Source of the DNA: Acanthaster planci
Lineage: Eukaryota > Echinodermata > Asteroidea > Valvatida > Acanthasteridae
Assembly: GCF_001949145.1 (NCBI RefSeq)
Contig: NW_019091724.1
Span: forward strand, 145,914-182,318
Reading direction: 5' to 3'
DNA length: 36,405 bases
The notes under the pieces were generated by a model. The model was not told where the DNA came from. It ran no database searches and saw nothing but the letters and a program-made list of their open reading frames with translations. This document shows positions 19,674 to 29,772 of the stretch, one piece after another. The first letter of the stretch is position 1; each line of letters begins with the position of its first letter. Made by a program: the position numbers and the translations under genes.

Positions 19674-20026
19674 ATAACGGGTTTTTGCCCTTACCCAATG
19701 TATGGGCAACACCCGTTATATAAATTAACATTTCCCAACGCACAATACATCTTGAAATAGTTCGCGGTACCCACTGCTACACCTGACTCGGACCGGCCAG
19801 CCGACCCCGGCAAGCTCGGTGGTCGAGTGGTTAAGACGTCTGCACTAGTAAGCAGGAGGTTGTGGGTTCGAGTCCCACCTGAGTAAGCTTGTGAATTTTT
19901 TTGCAAGCTCTCGGACAAGCACTGAGCATACAGTGTTTATCAATATATACATGTACGTTGGGTAAGTGCAAAACCCGTTTAATATATAAATTAACATCTC
20001 CCCAATGCAAAATGCATCTTGAAATT
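19674..20026 (+). mobile_element. tRNA-derived SINE, copy 2, with inverted tail and direct flanks
   Basis: The tRNA-like head is at 19813-19884, with box A-like 'tggtcgagtggttaagac' and box B-like 'gtgggttcgagtcccac'. Acceptor arms pair at six of seven positions, but the anticodon loop has eight bases, so it is not a functional tRNA. The body and tail (gttgggtaagtgcaaaaccc) run to about 19980. An inverted copy of the tail lies at 19674-19705. A roughly 48-base text starting acccgttatataaattaaca occurs both before the head (19711-19758) and after the tail (19973-20026), which suggests remains of a tandem pair. Confidence 0.7.
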
Positions 20027-20131
20027 GTCATTCTAATTCCCTGCAGTAGGCCTCAACCGCATACTTCTTATTCCTCTTGTACAGGTAAAACACAAAATTG
20101 ATCTTTCAAAAATTCTTATTTCATGTTCCAG

Positions 20132-20236
20132 GGAAAAACATCCATTATTTTGAGATTCCTTGAGAAAGAAGAACATCCAAAGCCAACCACTGCTCTGGAA
20201 TACACATTTGGGAGAAAAGCGAAAGGACACAATATG
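20132..20236 (+). CDS. DYNC2LI1: DYNC2LI1, exon completing the P-loop
   Basis: The exon begins [14 protein letters not shown], completing Walker A, and continues with [20 protein letters not shown], the most conserved stretch of the family (a Leu-Glu-Tyr-Thr-Phe switch-like segment). The acceptor is ttccag (AG at 20130-20131) and the donor atg, gtaaat. It is 105 bases long, 35 codons. The next family block (a Trp-Glu-Leu-Gly-Gly segment) was not found anywhere downstream, so the remaining exons lie past 36405 or were lost. All splice sites and the reading phase are intact here. Confidence 0.9.
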
Positions 20237-22800
20237 GTAAATGTTTAAGTCTTTCTTATGTGCAAACAGTAGTTTACTATCAAATGTAGTGTCAAAAGTA
20301 CGTAGTAAGAAGCTTATGGTATTTGTTCATATAGGATGATCCCATTGTCCTATAAATGCAGGTCAAGGTACATGCTGTATAGTCCTTTGCAAAGAAAAAA
20401 TTGTTCAAGAAACATATTAAAAATCCAAACCTGCATGTCACAGAAATATTTGAAAATTTTAGCTCAGAAGGTTAACTTTTGAGAGAACTATGAAAGTGCC
20501 TATGTGTTTGTTCACAAAGTAAAACTTAATCAAAACATCCCCACTTAACATGACATTAGGTACTTCGATGGTTTCTTTCAAAAACCTCCACTGAGGAGTA
20601 AGTAGTAATAAGATTTGTGATGGCACTATAGTGGACCATAAATCCACAGAACCTGGTAGAAATGTTCGTTGTATCCGAAATTTGTTGTAGACCGAACGCA
20701 ATGCAATGACTTTAGTGCATTGTATGAGTACTTGTTCCTTTTGTGTGCAATACCATGTACAATGTACATTTACATGTACTGTACATGTACAAGCGTACAC
20801 ATGAATGTGGTTAATGTTAACAATGTCTAAAAGATCTCTCACTTATGATTAATTAAATATGTTGTGATGTTAAGAATAATGAACTTGTGAGATAAAAAGC
20901 AAATACATGTGAAAGCATCAATCCAGGAATTTTTAAAAAGACTTTTGGTCGCCATGAATGAGGACGAAGCTAACTTAACGGCATGCACATGTTGGCCTGT
21001 GTGTACCTTCAAGAATATGAAGACTCATCAACTGGAGCCCCCATCCGTGTAAGTAGTCTTTCCAACACAAATTGTGTCACAGAGAGACATTTTTATTTAA
21101 TTTTCCGTCAGTGTTTTGGTGTTTGGCACTAGCTGCATGACCACAATTGATCAATTGTCTGAATTCACTCACCCACCTGGCCTGGACGCGAGACGGTCGC
21201 TGAAGAGATAACGAGGGAATATTGTGATTGGATAGCTATGTCTTGGAAAATGTAGGTCATGTAAGCACACAGTGTCTTTCCGTTGTCAGAATTCTTCATG
21301 AATTCATTCCAAGCTAGCATAGGCGGTTTCTTGTAATCAAGGAGGGACGAATTTGATATTACATCAAACTGTATGTCAGACATTTTAAAATTGAGAGCAG
21401 ATGTAGTGATAACACTTGCAAGTTTTGAGTTAAAGATCTTCTATTACATGCCTTGAGTCTTTCAGATTATTCCAGCTTATTGCATACTTTTAATCTACAT
21501 GTACCTTGTTGTCTCCGGAGTTTATACTGCAATTTGTTGGGCATTTCGCCTAATGAACTAAATTCCACCATACCTGGTAAAGTCATTGAAGTGATACTGA
21601 CATTGTTTGGAAGTTTTTCTTTCGAATACTGATTTTCCTTGGAGAAATTTCGATTGATATTTCTTTTATTTTGAAGTGCTTTTCAGAGCTGAAATTTTAC
21701 AGCATTACATTACAACGGATTGAGAACTATCAAGTATATATCTCTTTGATGCACTAGATTTGTGAATTTACAGTGAATTTGAAATTTGAATTCACACATA
21801 CTTACCTGTAAGTACTTGAATTGCAAATGCTGATTTTCATGCGTGTGTGAATAGACACATTCATTTGATAAACTTAATTTAATTTTACCACGGAGTTGTA
21901 GCTACACTCACTTGAGAGACATCTGATTGTAAATACTGAATTGTGTATATTTTGTATGATAGAATAGAGAAATTTTGTGAATAAATTCATATCAAATATT
22001 GTGAATAGTACAGATTGTGTTTTGTTACAATCATTTTCCGGCCTGCATCTAATCCTTCTAGTTACAGTGGCCCTAAAGTGAGCAAACTGTTACATCCGTT
22101 ATGCCTTCTTTGGCAGCGATTCAGCTTGTGCCTGGCGGGAACCAGTGTTGTGCATTGCGCACGTGCTTGAACCACTGCGATTTGTAAATGTTTGTTATAA
22201 ATAGGCCATCAACAATGGTTTTTCATGCAACAAAGTCACAAAAATCTTTCATTTAACAGGCATGATAGGAATTTCGTACAATGCGATTTTGTTGTAACAG
22301 ATTTTCTCCCCATAGAAATGTGCCCATATTTACCAGGACTACAAATGTGTGTTTGTTATTTCATTGTAGCCGATTTTGTAATAACGAGAGTCAACTGTAC
22401 TTGCAATTTTAGCACCAGTTGGCAAGGGAGAAGTTTCCATTAATGATAATAGCCATGTTTGAAGGAGGATCAGTTCAGTGAAAAAAATTGCTGTCTGTGA
22501 TGGATAATGAATTTGTGTATGGTCCTGTTTTCCAATTCATTGTTGGAAGTGTTTGTTGTGTCATCTCATTGGTTTGGTTGGTGCACTGAATAGCAATATT
22601 GACCTCTTTTTAGAAAGTAATGCAGCAGGCAGTCATTATCTGAAGATGCAGGCTTGAATGCTACAGTTTGGATCTGATAGATCATGGCTGAATCCCTAAA
22701 CATTCCAGAGTAATCTTGTAAGCTAAATAGGCTAGTCTACTGCCTGCAACCTACGCAGATTACCAATACATACATGTACATGTATGCATTATTTCCCAGT
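20237..22800 (+). other. Presumed DYNC2LI1 intron, no supported exon
   Basis: After the donor at 20237 I see AT-rich DNA with a TACATGTA-rich patch (20757-20792), another at 22770-22786, and a minus-strand open frame at 21165-21383. No next DYNC2LI1 exon and no shared repeat of the other families were recognised. Confidence 0.4.
21165..21383 (-). other. Minus-strand open frame with protein-like composition
   Basis: The 72-codon frame starts MSDIQFDVISNSSLLDYKK and ends SRPGQVGE. A donor-like 'ccaggtgggtgag' sits near its end, so it could be a first exon of a gene nested in the DYNC2LI1 intron. The amino-acid composition is balanced, unlike most chance frames nearby, but no family was recognised. 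It could well be chance. Confidence 0.2.
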
Positions 22801-23582
22801 CCATTACTTCTATTTGCTAAATTCTCAATGACCAGTAGTGTTTCATCAATCGCTTGACTCCCGCAGCCATCACGTTCTTCCTCTTTTTCCTCTTTTTCTT
22901 AGCGCCATTACTATTGGATGACTTTTGTCTGGCTCCGAAATTTTTGAGAGTTTCTCCTTCGCTGCTTTGTGTTTCAGTGTCATTTCTCAATCACCATATT
23001 TATTTGTTCTTTCTCGTTTTTGTGAACAGTAAGACTGTTCCTTTTCCCTCGTAAATATATATATTTTGTCGTTCTTTTCTCAGTCTTGCGTAGGTTGGCA
23101 GACTGACCCTTGTATTGACCTAGTTTTTGTATCTGTGTTTTTCGAGGTTCTTGCCTAGTGGTGCTGTTTGCTTTCTTTTATGTATATTCTAGTTGATTTC
23201 AGAATGTAATTGAGTACATTTGTCTCTTTATTCTGCTTATTCCAATTGCTTATCTGTATATACATGTACCTTCTATTGTACTTCCCCATAGTTGTGGCAC
23301 TTTTTGTGTATATTTTTGTTGGTTATCATATTATCTTTGAGAGCAGTTGTCTTGTTATTCTGTGAGTTGTTTTGCTTGTCAATTTCTGTTTTGTGTTTTG
23401 TGGTGGTTTTGGTCCATGTGAACCAAGGGAATGGGACAGTGCGTAAGTTTACTATTCCTTCCCTTTTGATCGGTCTGAGGTAAGACCATGCGATGTCCTT
23501 ATTTGCTCCAGTACTGTACTTTGTCCCTCATTCAAGCGTCGTTTATCTGAAGAGACCTCGTCTTCCCCCTCTTCCCAGAGTT

Positions 23583-23790
23583 TAATAATAATAATATTTA
23601 TTCTTTAAAGCCCATTGCATCGTAAAACAGATCTCAACAGGCAGGTACATAAATGAAACATGCAAATACTATGCCCGTAAGACTAAAGATTACCAACAGA
23701 TTGTACAATAACAAGCTAAAATAAGCCCAGGACCCAACACCCCTAAAAAAGCAGCCACCCATCAAACACCCACTAACACCCAGATAGGAA
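23583..23790 (-). repeat. 3' tail of a LINE or SINE, minus strand
   Basis: Read on the minus strand, the segment ends 'ctttaaagaataaatatt' plus ATT/TTA repeats. It looks like the 3' end of a retroposon with a short simple-repeat tail. The body (about 23650-23790) has no ORF. The far boundary is uncertain. Confidence 0.35.
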
Positions 23791-23841
23791 TCTTCAGCGA
23801 ATGGAGTTGGTCCTGAAGGATGTTGACTTAGCATTCGCTGC

Positions 23842-24300
23842 ATGTCTTGCATCCTCCTCCCGACTGAGTTCTTGTCCCTGGCTTGCAAGGAGGGTTCCAA
23901 TATTTCACCTGAGTTTGTGACCATGGCCTTTCACTGCCTGGATGATTCCATGCTTACAGGGCTTGAGCAGTTTGCCATGGTATCTCTTTGTGCTACAGCT
24001 TCCCATAGGAAATCGGCTATTCTGGCTATAAATATTTCCCACGAGTGTGTTAATTCCACTCTCAAGAGTCTTCCCCTGTTTGCTAAAGATAATCTCTTCT
24101 TGAAAGTGAGGTCCAGTGGATCGACAATACTCGGAAGATCTCTTTTCATGAACCGTCCAACTCTCATTCTCATGTTTCTCATCCAGCTCCTTCAAGGCTT
24201 CGCAATACTCTGCTCCTCCGGTGCATCATCCTACAGGGACTCCTAGACATGCTCGTTGGCCTTTGCAACCTGCCTGGGAACAGTCACGCTCTTTAGCTCC
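23842..24300 (+). pseudogene. DIRS-like ORF1 (gag-like) C-terminal part, frameshifted
   Basis: One frame runs from 23842 to about 24100 (LTGLEQFAMVSLCATASHRK, then ECVNSTLKSLPLFAKDNLF). A second frame runs from about 24102 (ESEVQWIDNTRKISFHE, then VSHPAPSRLRNTLLLRC) past a stop at 24294-24296 into the reverse-transcriptase start. The domain is helical. It sits immediately before the RT motif in one frame, as ORF1 or the RT leader does in DIRS elements. The naming rests on that position. Confidence 0.5.
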
Positions 24301-24353
24301 AGCTTTCTTCAGTTCCCAACTTTGGTGACTCTTCTGCCCCTTCTTTGGTCGTT

Positions 24354-24476
24354 AATCCCAAACCCGTTGGCGGCTGTCTTCTAACTTTTGCAGGATTCTG
24401 GGAGGAAATAACGTCCGATGGGTGGGTCCTCGACACTCTTCAACATGGTTGCTGTCTTGAAGTCATTTACATGTAG
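24354..24476 (+). pseudogene. DIRS-like reverse transcriptase, N-terminal motif only
   Basis: The frame reads KPVGGCLLTFAGFWEEITSD then GWVLDTLQHGCCLE and stops at 24474-24476. The pattern (Gly-Gly-x-Leu, Phe, Trp-x-x-Ile-Thr-Ser-Asp, Trp-Val-Leu, Gly-x-x-Leu-Glu) is the characteristic start of the reverse transcriptase of DIRS-type elements. All catalytic motifs are missing because the element is cut right after this point. Confidence 0.7.
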
Positions 24477-24750
24477 ATGTATTAAACTGGAGAAGTGAAA
24501 ACAGAATGTGTACAAACTCTAAGTCTGAAAAAGGAAAAGAGAACTAGAGTGTATCTGTCTGTTGCCAACAGAGCAAATGTTTTTTTCGCATTCTTTTGTA
24601 GATTTGAGCAACTAGTCTACAGCACGAACCTTATGGTAATATGATTTCATCCTTAATATCCAAGTTTTGAACCCAATCAGACATGTACTTTTAGGACTTA
24701 TCACCTAATGATGTCATCATCACATCAGGTCAATTCTCGTCTTTAATCTT
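24477..24750 (-). repeat. Helitron-like repeat 3' part, inverted
   Basis: Read on the minus strand, the end is 'tctgttggcaacagacagat' followed by acactCTAG and T. It is preceded by the last minisatellite unit (gacctgatgtgatgatgaca). This is the only copy of the family on the minus strand, and it abuts the DIRS-like fragment. Confidence 0.6.
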
Positions 24751-26340
24751 CTGCTTTCAATTTAAGCCAAACAGTCACTAAATGCGCAAATTCCTTTGCG
24801 TCTGATTCTATTCACGGAAGTTCTGATCAACCGTAGTGCGCCTTCTAGTCCCATGATGCAGCTGCCATGTTTGTCCTTTTCCCTAGTGTGAAACTATGAG
24901 TTTACTGAGGTTTCTATTTTACTCTGATCAACCGTAACGTATTATAATAATGTACATCCAATATTTAATATTTTTTCTAGTTTGATGTGTACATTTTCTT
25001 GTTTTTGTGGTATTTTCTCTTCTGTTAAGTGTGTGCATCTTAAAGACTTGTTGACTCTACATCACTGTAGTACCAAGTGATACATAGGGTCAACTGGGTG
25101 ACCCTGGGATTGTTGGGAGTTCCGCGAGGTGGTTCGAGCAATACAATTCCGACATCCCCCTCTTTCCTTAATGTATATATGGGGTCAACAGGGGGACCCT
25201 GGGATTGTTGGGGTTCGTGAGGCAGTGTGAGCAGTTCCATTCCACAGCCCCACTCTCCCCTATAGACCAACAGGAGTCAGTCTGCGGAAGATCAAGTAGC
25301 ATTCCAGCTGTACTTGTGATTCCATGCTAATTCCTGCTGGCAGTACCATCCTCTGTCCAGTTTAGGGTAAGTCCAAGTCATGCTTCAAGGGTCTTAACTG
25401 TAGTGCATGCGAAATCCATATGCTCAGATCCACTAATCCACTCAAAATCCTACTTTACCACTAAAGTATTGCACTCAACGATAGTGCAGAGTGGTGCTGA
25501 ACTCTGGGTTGAATTTCTCTTGCGTGCTGGGTCTGGACACACCACCACCATGCATCCCAGTTAACAAGCATTCTTACCGAGTGAAGTCGGCCGGCAGCAA
25601 GCTCTTAACCAATGCCTACCACAGTCTACACTGATCCAGCGGTATGGCTCACAAGACCACGCGCCGCAACAGCCTAATGCCTCCTGCACTGGATGCCTCA
25701 CCCCTGGTGCCATTGTCTTCAGACGTCTTTTGAACTGGTGCACCCAGGCCTGACACAGACACTAATCTCCATTGGTCCAATGTGCTTATGTTATCTGGGA
25801 CAGCCCCTACAGAGACCATACTGGGCCAGATGGGCATGCCAACCTCCGGCGCCCAGGGCAGCAGAGCCCACTGGCCTCTTACACCGTCAGGGCTCCCACA
25901 CACCGTACATCACTCCGTCTTTTGACTACCTTTGAGCCTTTCCAGGAAGACTGATGCCACCCCTGCAGTCCTCCAACCATCTGCTGTACCTGAACTGGAA
26001 TCTTAGCAAGCCTCTGATGCCCCAACTCTCCAGGCCTTGATCGCTGGCTCTACAACCAGTTCCCCGTGTGCAAGAAATGCAAGCACTCCTTGCCTTCTTT
26101 CATGGGGTCCAAGTGCAAGAAGTCTCGCTCCTCATGGCAGGACATCTCTTCAGCAGATATGATGTCAGTGGTCCGTACGCTCTCAGAGACGCTTCTTCAA
26201 TAGCCAGCTTTCCAGAGCCTAACCCTGCTCCCTTGATGACTGCTCTGGATCCGGACCCTCTACCCGTGGAATTCGATCTGCATCTTCATCCATCGATGAT
26301 CAGATCTTCTCATGACAGCTTCGTCCCTTTGATATCCTGA
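24751..26340 (+). mobile_element. DIRS-like retroelement fragment, copy 2 (5' end and ORF1 start)
   Basis: The start, 'aagccaaacagtcactaaat' and about 60 bases after it, matches the text near 31950-32060, so the two regions share a 5' end. A GC-richer coding-like part follows (25300-26340). It contains FPVCKKCKHSLPSF, then MGSKCKKSRSSWQD near 26060-26140, a Cys-pair motif of the kind found in ORF1 proteins, and later a frame DPDPLPVEFDLHLHPS. Stops and frameshifts are frequent. No reverse transcriptase is present: at 26341 a Helitron-like unit begins. Confidence 0.45.
25081..25265 (+). repeat. Two tandem 95-bp units
   Basis: The text 'gggtcaac-ggg-gaccctgggattgttggg' occurs at 25087 and again at 25182, each followed by a similar gag/gcagt-ccattcc-acacccc part. 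The period is 95 bases, with moderate divergence between the two. Confidence 0.65.
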
Positions 26341-27830
26341 TGAAATCAACCGTAACAGATTTAAGCGTGAATTAGCCATTACATGATAGCTAAAAAATTG
26401 AAGTCAACTGCATGAAGTGCAGAACTTGTGTACTTCTTTACACAGATGAAGCACCGACGACGAAAACCCCTTATAATGTTTGCGAACTTGAAAATCCCAT
26501 TCAAACCCTGTGTATTGGTTACTGTGTGCATGGACTCACAATATCTGCCTGTAACATAGGCAGCACATAGTGCATAGGGCATGTACTCAAGAGTTGGAAA
26601 TTTGCCAAGCACATGGTGCTGAGAGCAGATCGCATTGTATGGAACCCCAAAAGGGAAAATATTTGCAGTCTCTAATTTTCACTCTTTCTATTTTTTTTTC
26701 TATTTTGTATTGTGCATGTCTGATTGGGTTGGAACCTTGCAGACTGTTAGGAACGGGAAGTTTACAAGGTTGACATTGTCATCAGTCGACAAGTCACATG
26801 ACATTAAAGGTGAATCCTTTAAGGTACTACATGTACATACATGTATATCTCCTGAAGTGCAGGTCCGATATATCTTAGAAGGGGAGTGCTTTAGCGACAT
26901 TGAAATTATACGATTATGTCAGTATGTTACAAGTCATGTGACATTAAAGGTGCACTCTTCAAAGCACTATGTCTTGTGAAGTGCATGTTCAATTGGGTTC
27001 AAACCTTGCAGATATCTTAGAAGGGAAGTGATGTAGATGAATGTTGACCTCATGTGATGATGACACCACCAGGTGACAAGTCACGTGACATTAACCCCTT
27101 CAAGCCGGGATTCTTTGGACAGTGACTGCTGGGCTGTGGTATGCCCAGTATGCTAAGCTCTGTCCAGCATCAGGCCCACATTGAAACTGCAGCTGCATGA
27201 TGAATACAATGTATGTGTGGTATGCACTAGTCCTCACACAAAGCCGCAGCTTTTGACGGTTCCCGGGGTGAAGGGGTTAAAGGTGTATCCTTTGAAGTAC
27301 TGTCTGCTTGGGTTGAAACTTGGCAGGTATTTAGAAAGGGAAGTATCATAGACCAGTTGACCTCATATGATGATGATGTCCTCAGATGATTTTGCCACGC
27401 AACATTAAAGGTGCACTCTTCAAAGCACTATATCTCTTGAAGTGCATGTCTCATTGGGTTGAAACCTTGCTGATATCATGGAAGGGAAGTGATTTAGACC
27501 ATTATTGTCCTCGTGCATGTCATGTGATGATGAAGTCATCAGGTGACAAATCGTGTGACCCTAAATATTCACTGTTTAAAGCCCTCTATCTCTTGGTGTA
27601 CATATCCCATCGAGTTGAAATTTTGCAGATAACAAGAAAAGGAAGTGTTGTAGTTGAAGATTTACCTGATATTATTATGATGTCCTCAAATGAGGAGTTA
27701 ATTAAATTACATTGTACATGAAATAATTAACCCCTCAGGTTTGTGCAGTAGGTTCATTGTCCAAATTAACAAAAAGAATGTGAAAAAGCCCTCCGTTCTG
27801 TTGACCAACAGACAGATAAACTCTATTTTT
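26341..27830 (+). repeat. Helitron-like repeat, unit 4, with long minisatellite
   Basis: The unit starts in the middle of the family consensus (tcaaccgtaacagatttaag, as at 14137). It continues through the C module and about seven diverged minisatellite units (26700-27720) and ends at 'tctgttgaccaacaga', ten bases and CTAT near 27825. A TTAA-flanked MITE interrupts one unit at 27095. The long minisatellite compared with unit 3 shows copy-number change. Confidence 0.6.
27095..27276 (+). mobile_element. TTAA-flanked MITE (piggyBac-like), copy 1
   Basis: The 182-bp element lies between two TTAA (27091-27094 and 27277-27280). The ends are inverted: ccccttcaagccggg and cccggggtgaagggg. Removing it and one TTAA restores the 'gacattaaaggtg' text of the minisatellite, so the insertion is clean. 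TTAA targets and C-rich ends point to the piggyBac superfamily. It has no ORF. Confidence 0.75.
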
Positions 27831-28440
27831 TTCTCTGTTCCCTTTCCTCTTTAATGGCCATCACCCAAACTTCCCATACCCTGGGTCTTGCTCAATGACG
27901 GTCGGTCCCTGTGGAAGGCCGTGGCACCTGGCAAGAACTAGATGCCCGAGGTTTTAAAGTAGTGCCAAGCCAGTCAGTTTAGGACTATTATTTAGGGGAT
28001 GAATGGACCTGGGATTCCGTGGATTACCTGTGGATTTTGTGGACTGCATGTACCTCGGGATTTTTCTGGATTACATGTACCAGTGGACTTTGTGGATTAT
28101 ATGTGCCTGTGGACTGGACAGACAGACTGGACAACAAGAAAATGGACACAGTGAAACTATGAACTTATGTTCTGTCCCCACTTCCCGTCTTTATAGGATC
28201 ACTTTTGGAGGTGAAGTTTTAATCTCCATGCACTGCCTTTAATAGGCCACAACAGTCCCTGTTAAGCCTTCACATTATTGTCCAAACTATACATTAAATG
28301 CATCAGCCAATCAGAATGAGAAATTGCCCTGTAGGTGATTTAAGACACACCCCCTTGCTGTATAAACCAATTGGATCTCACTGATTAAGAGCTAAAGCAA
28401 GCAGTCGTACATTTTATGTTACAATATAAACCGTATATAG
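27831..28440. other. Gene-free stretch with promoter-like cluster
   Basis: No supported gene. From 28008 to 28115 a degenerate array of 'tggatt' and 'tggact' motifs occurs every 12 to 25 bases. A CCAAT, CACCC and TATA cluster follows at 28307-28366. Confidence 0.4.
28307..28366 (+). promoter_or_regulatory. Promoter-like cluster (CCAAT, CACCCCC, TATAAA)
   Basis: ccaatcag at 28307, cacaccccc at 28346 and tataaa at 28361 are spaced as in a polymerase II core promoter, with the start expected near 28390. No gene follows, only a Helitron-like unit. It may belong to an unrecognised retroelement or be chance. Confidence 0.3.
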
Positions 28441-29115
28441 TTGGTGATTCATCACACTCTTCTGATCAAAAGCCCATTTGTTTTGTGCACTTTTCTTCCA
28501 CTATCAACTTTGGTCCTTTTGCAACTTTGATCTTCAACAGACTTACATCAATGAAGGACCTTAGTGCAAAGATGCGCATGGAACAATGTTGTCATAATAA
28601 CATTATCAAGTGATTTTTTTAATTGATTTTTAGTATGTATTTCAGCCCATTGACTTTGTACGTTTTCAAGGCACAGTTTTTTCACATTAGCGATGACTGA
28701 TCGTCATCAAAGTGTCGTCAAGTGATTTATTATTGAATTTTGAATAATTAAATGTTATGTTAAATTTTTTAAAATCCATACAAAAACAAACGGGGTCTCC
28801 TGCAAAATTCTGTTTGTAGCAAGTGGCACAGTAAAATTCGGTCTTTAATTCATCTCGTGTGGGTCAAATCCCGTGACCCTTCTGACCGGTCGAAACCGGA
28901 AGTTGGTTTTTTGTTTAAAAGTGATAACAGGTGTCAATGTATTTTCGACGTTGTTAGTCTTTTGGGGTATATTATTCTTCAAAACAGCTACTGATGACGT
29001 CTAGCAATAGGTTAAAAATTCTGAAAATAAATTTTGAATAGATGTCTTTGACGAAATTTGTCCGAATCTCCTGAAAATTGATGCAGATGATGATCTTTAC
29101 CCAGTTAACATGTTA
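28441..29115 (+). repeat. Helitron-like repeat, unit 5 (5' part)
   Basis: It matches units 3 and 6 from the 'tgtgcacttttcttccac' module through 'gggtctcctgcaaaattctg' to 'gatgatgatctttacccagt'. It stops near 29115 without a minisatellite or 3' hairpin. Confidence 0.55.
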
Positions 29116-29772
29116 AAATTTGTCCGTAAGACAGACAAAACCCGTATTTTTTCCCTCTTCCTCTGACTGAAATCCCCTTTGTTTTGTACACATTTTTTCC
29201 ACCACCCACTTTAATCCCCTAGCAACTTTGGATCTTCATCAAACTCACATCAGTGAACATCCTATATGTATAGTAGATGTGTCTAGATTTGTTATTGATT
29301 TTTTAATATTTCTTTCAGCTCATTGACTTTGAATACATTCTCAAGGCACAATTAAAGCAAAAACAGTACTAAAATAACTGCGTCATGATGGCTCATCAAG
29401 TGATTTTGAACATTTAAATATGTTAAATTTTTGAAGATCCATATAAAAGCAACTTAAACTTGGCTTCCCACAACATTCTGTTTGCAGCAAGTGGCAGGGT
29501 AAATTTGGTCTTCAGTTCATCTTGTGTGGGTCAAATCATTTGACTTACCCTTCTGGTCAAAACTGGAAGTGGATTTATTGTTTAAAAGTGGTAAAATGTA
29601 TCAACTTGTTTTCAACGGTGTTAGTCAGTGGAGGTGTAGTACTCTGGAAAACATCTACTGACCACGTCATGTAATTGTCAAGTGCCCTCTTGTGACAGCT
29701 TGATATTTTGAAAAAGGAATTCTGAACAGATGTCTGTGATGAAGCTCTGGAAATTGATGTAGATGATAATAT

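Larger units (their letters stand above)
18417..20131 (+). other. DYNC2LI1 intron (1.72 kb) with hairpin and SINE
   Basis: GT-AG intron, phase 0 (gtgagt to ttccag). It contains a strong imperfect hairpin at 18838-18874 and the second SINE copy with its flanking repeats (19674-20026). The rest (18880-19670) has no supported feature. Confidence 0.7.
22801..24476 (+). mobile_element. DIRS-like retroelement fragment, copy 1
   Basis: The fragment ends in the ORF1-like C-terminus and the start of reverse transcriptase (separate entries). The upstream part, 22801-23580, is pyrimidine-rich and non-coding and may be the long terminal repeat or leader; that part is inferred. An inserted retroposon tail (23583-about 23790) interrupts it. 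At 24477 the text changes abruptly to an inverted Helitron-like end. Confidence 0.5.

Noticed and set aside
19813-19884. A functional tRNA gene
   Set aside because: The anticodon loop would have eight bases and the first acceptor pair is mismatched; together with the SINE body and a second copy it is a SINE head.
20940-21052. A further DYNC2LI1 exon ending at 'ccgtgtaagtag'
   Set aside because: A good donor is present, but the text before it has no similarity to the expected next block of the protein and no convincing acceptor in frame.
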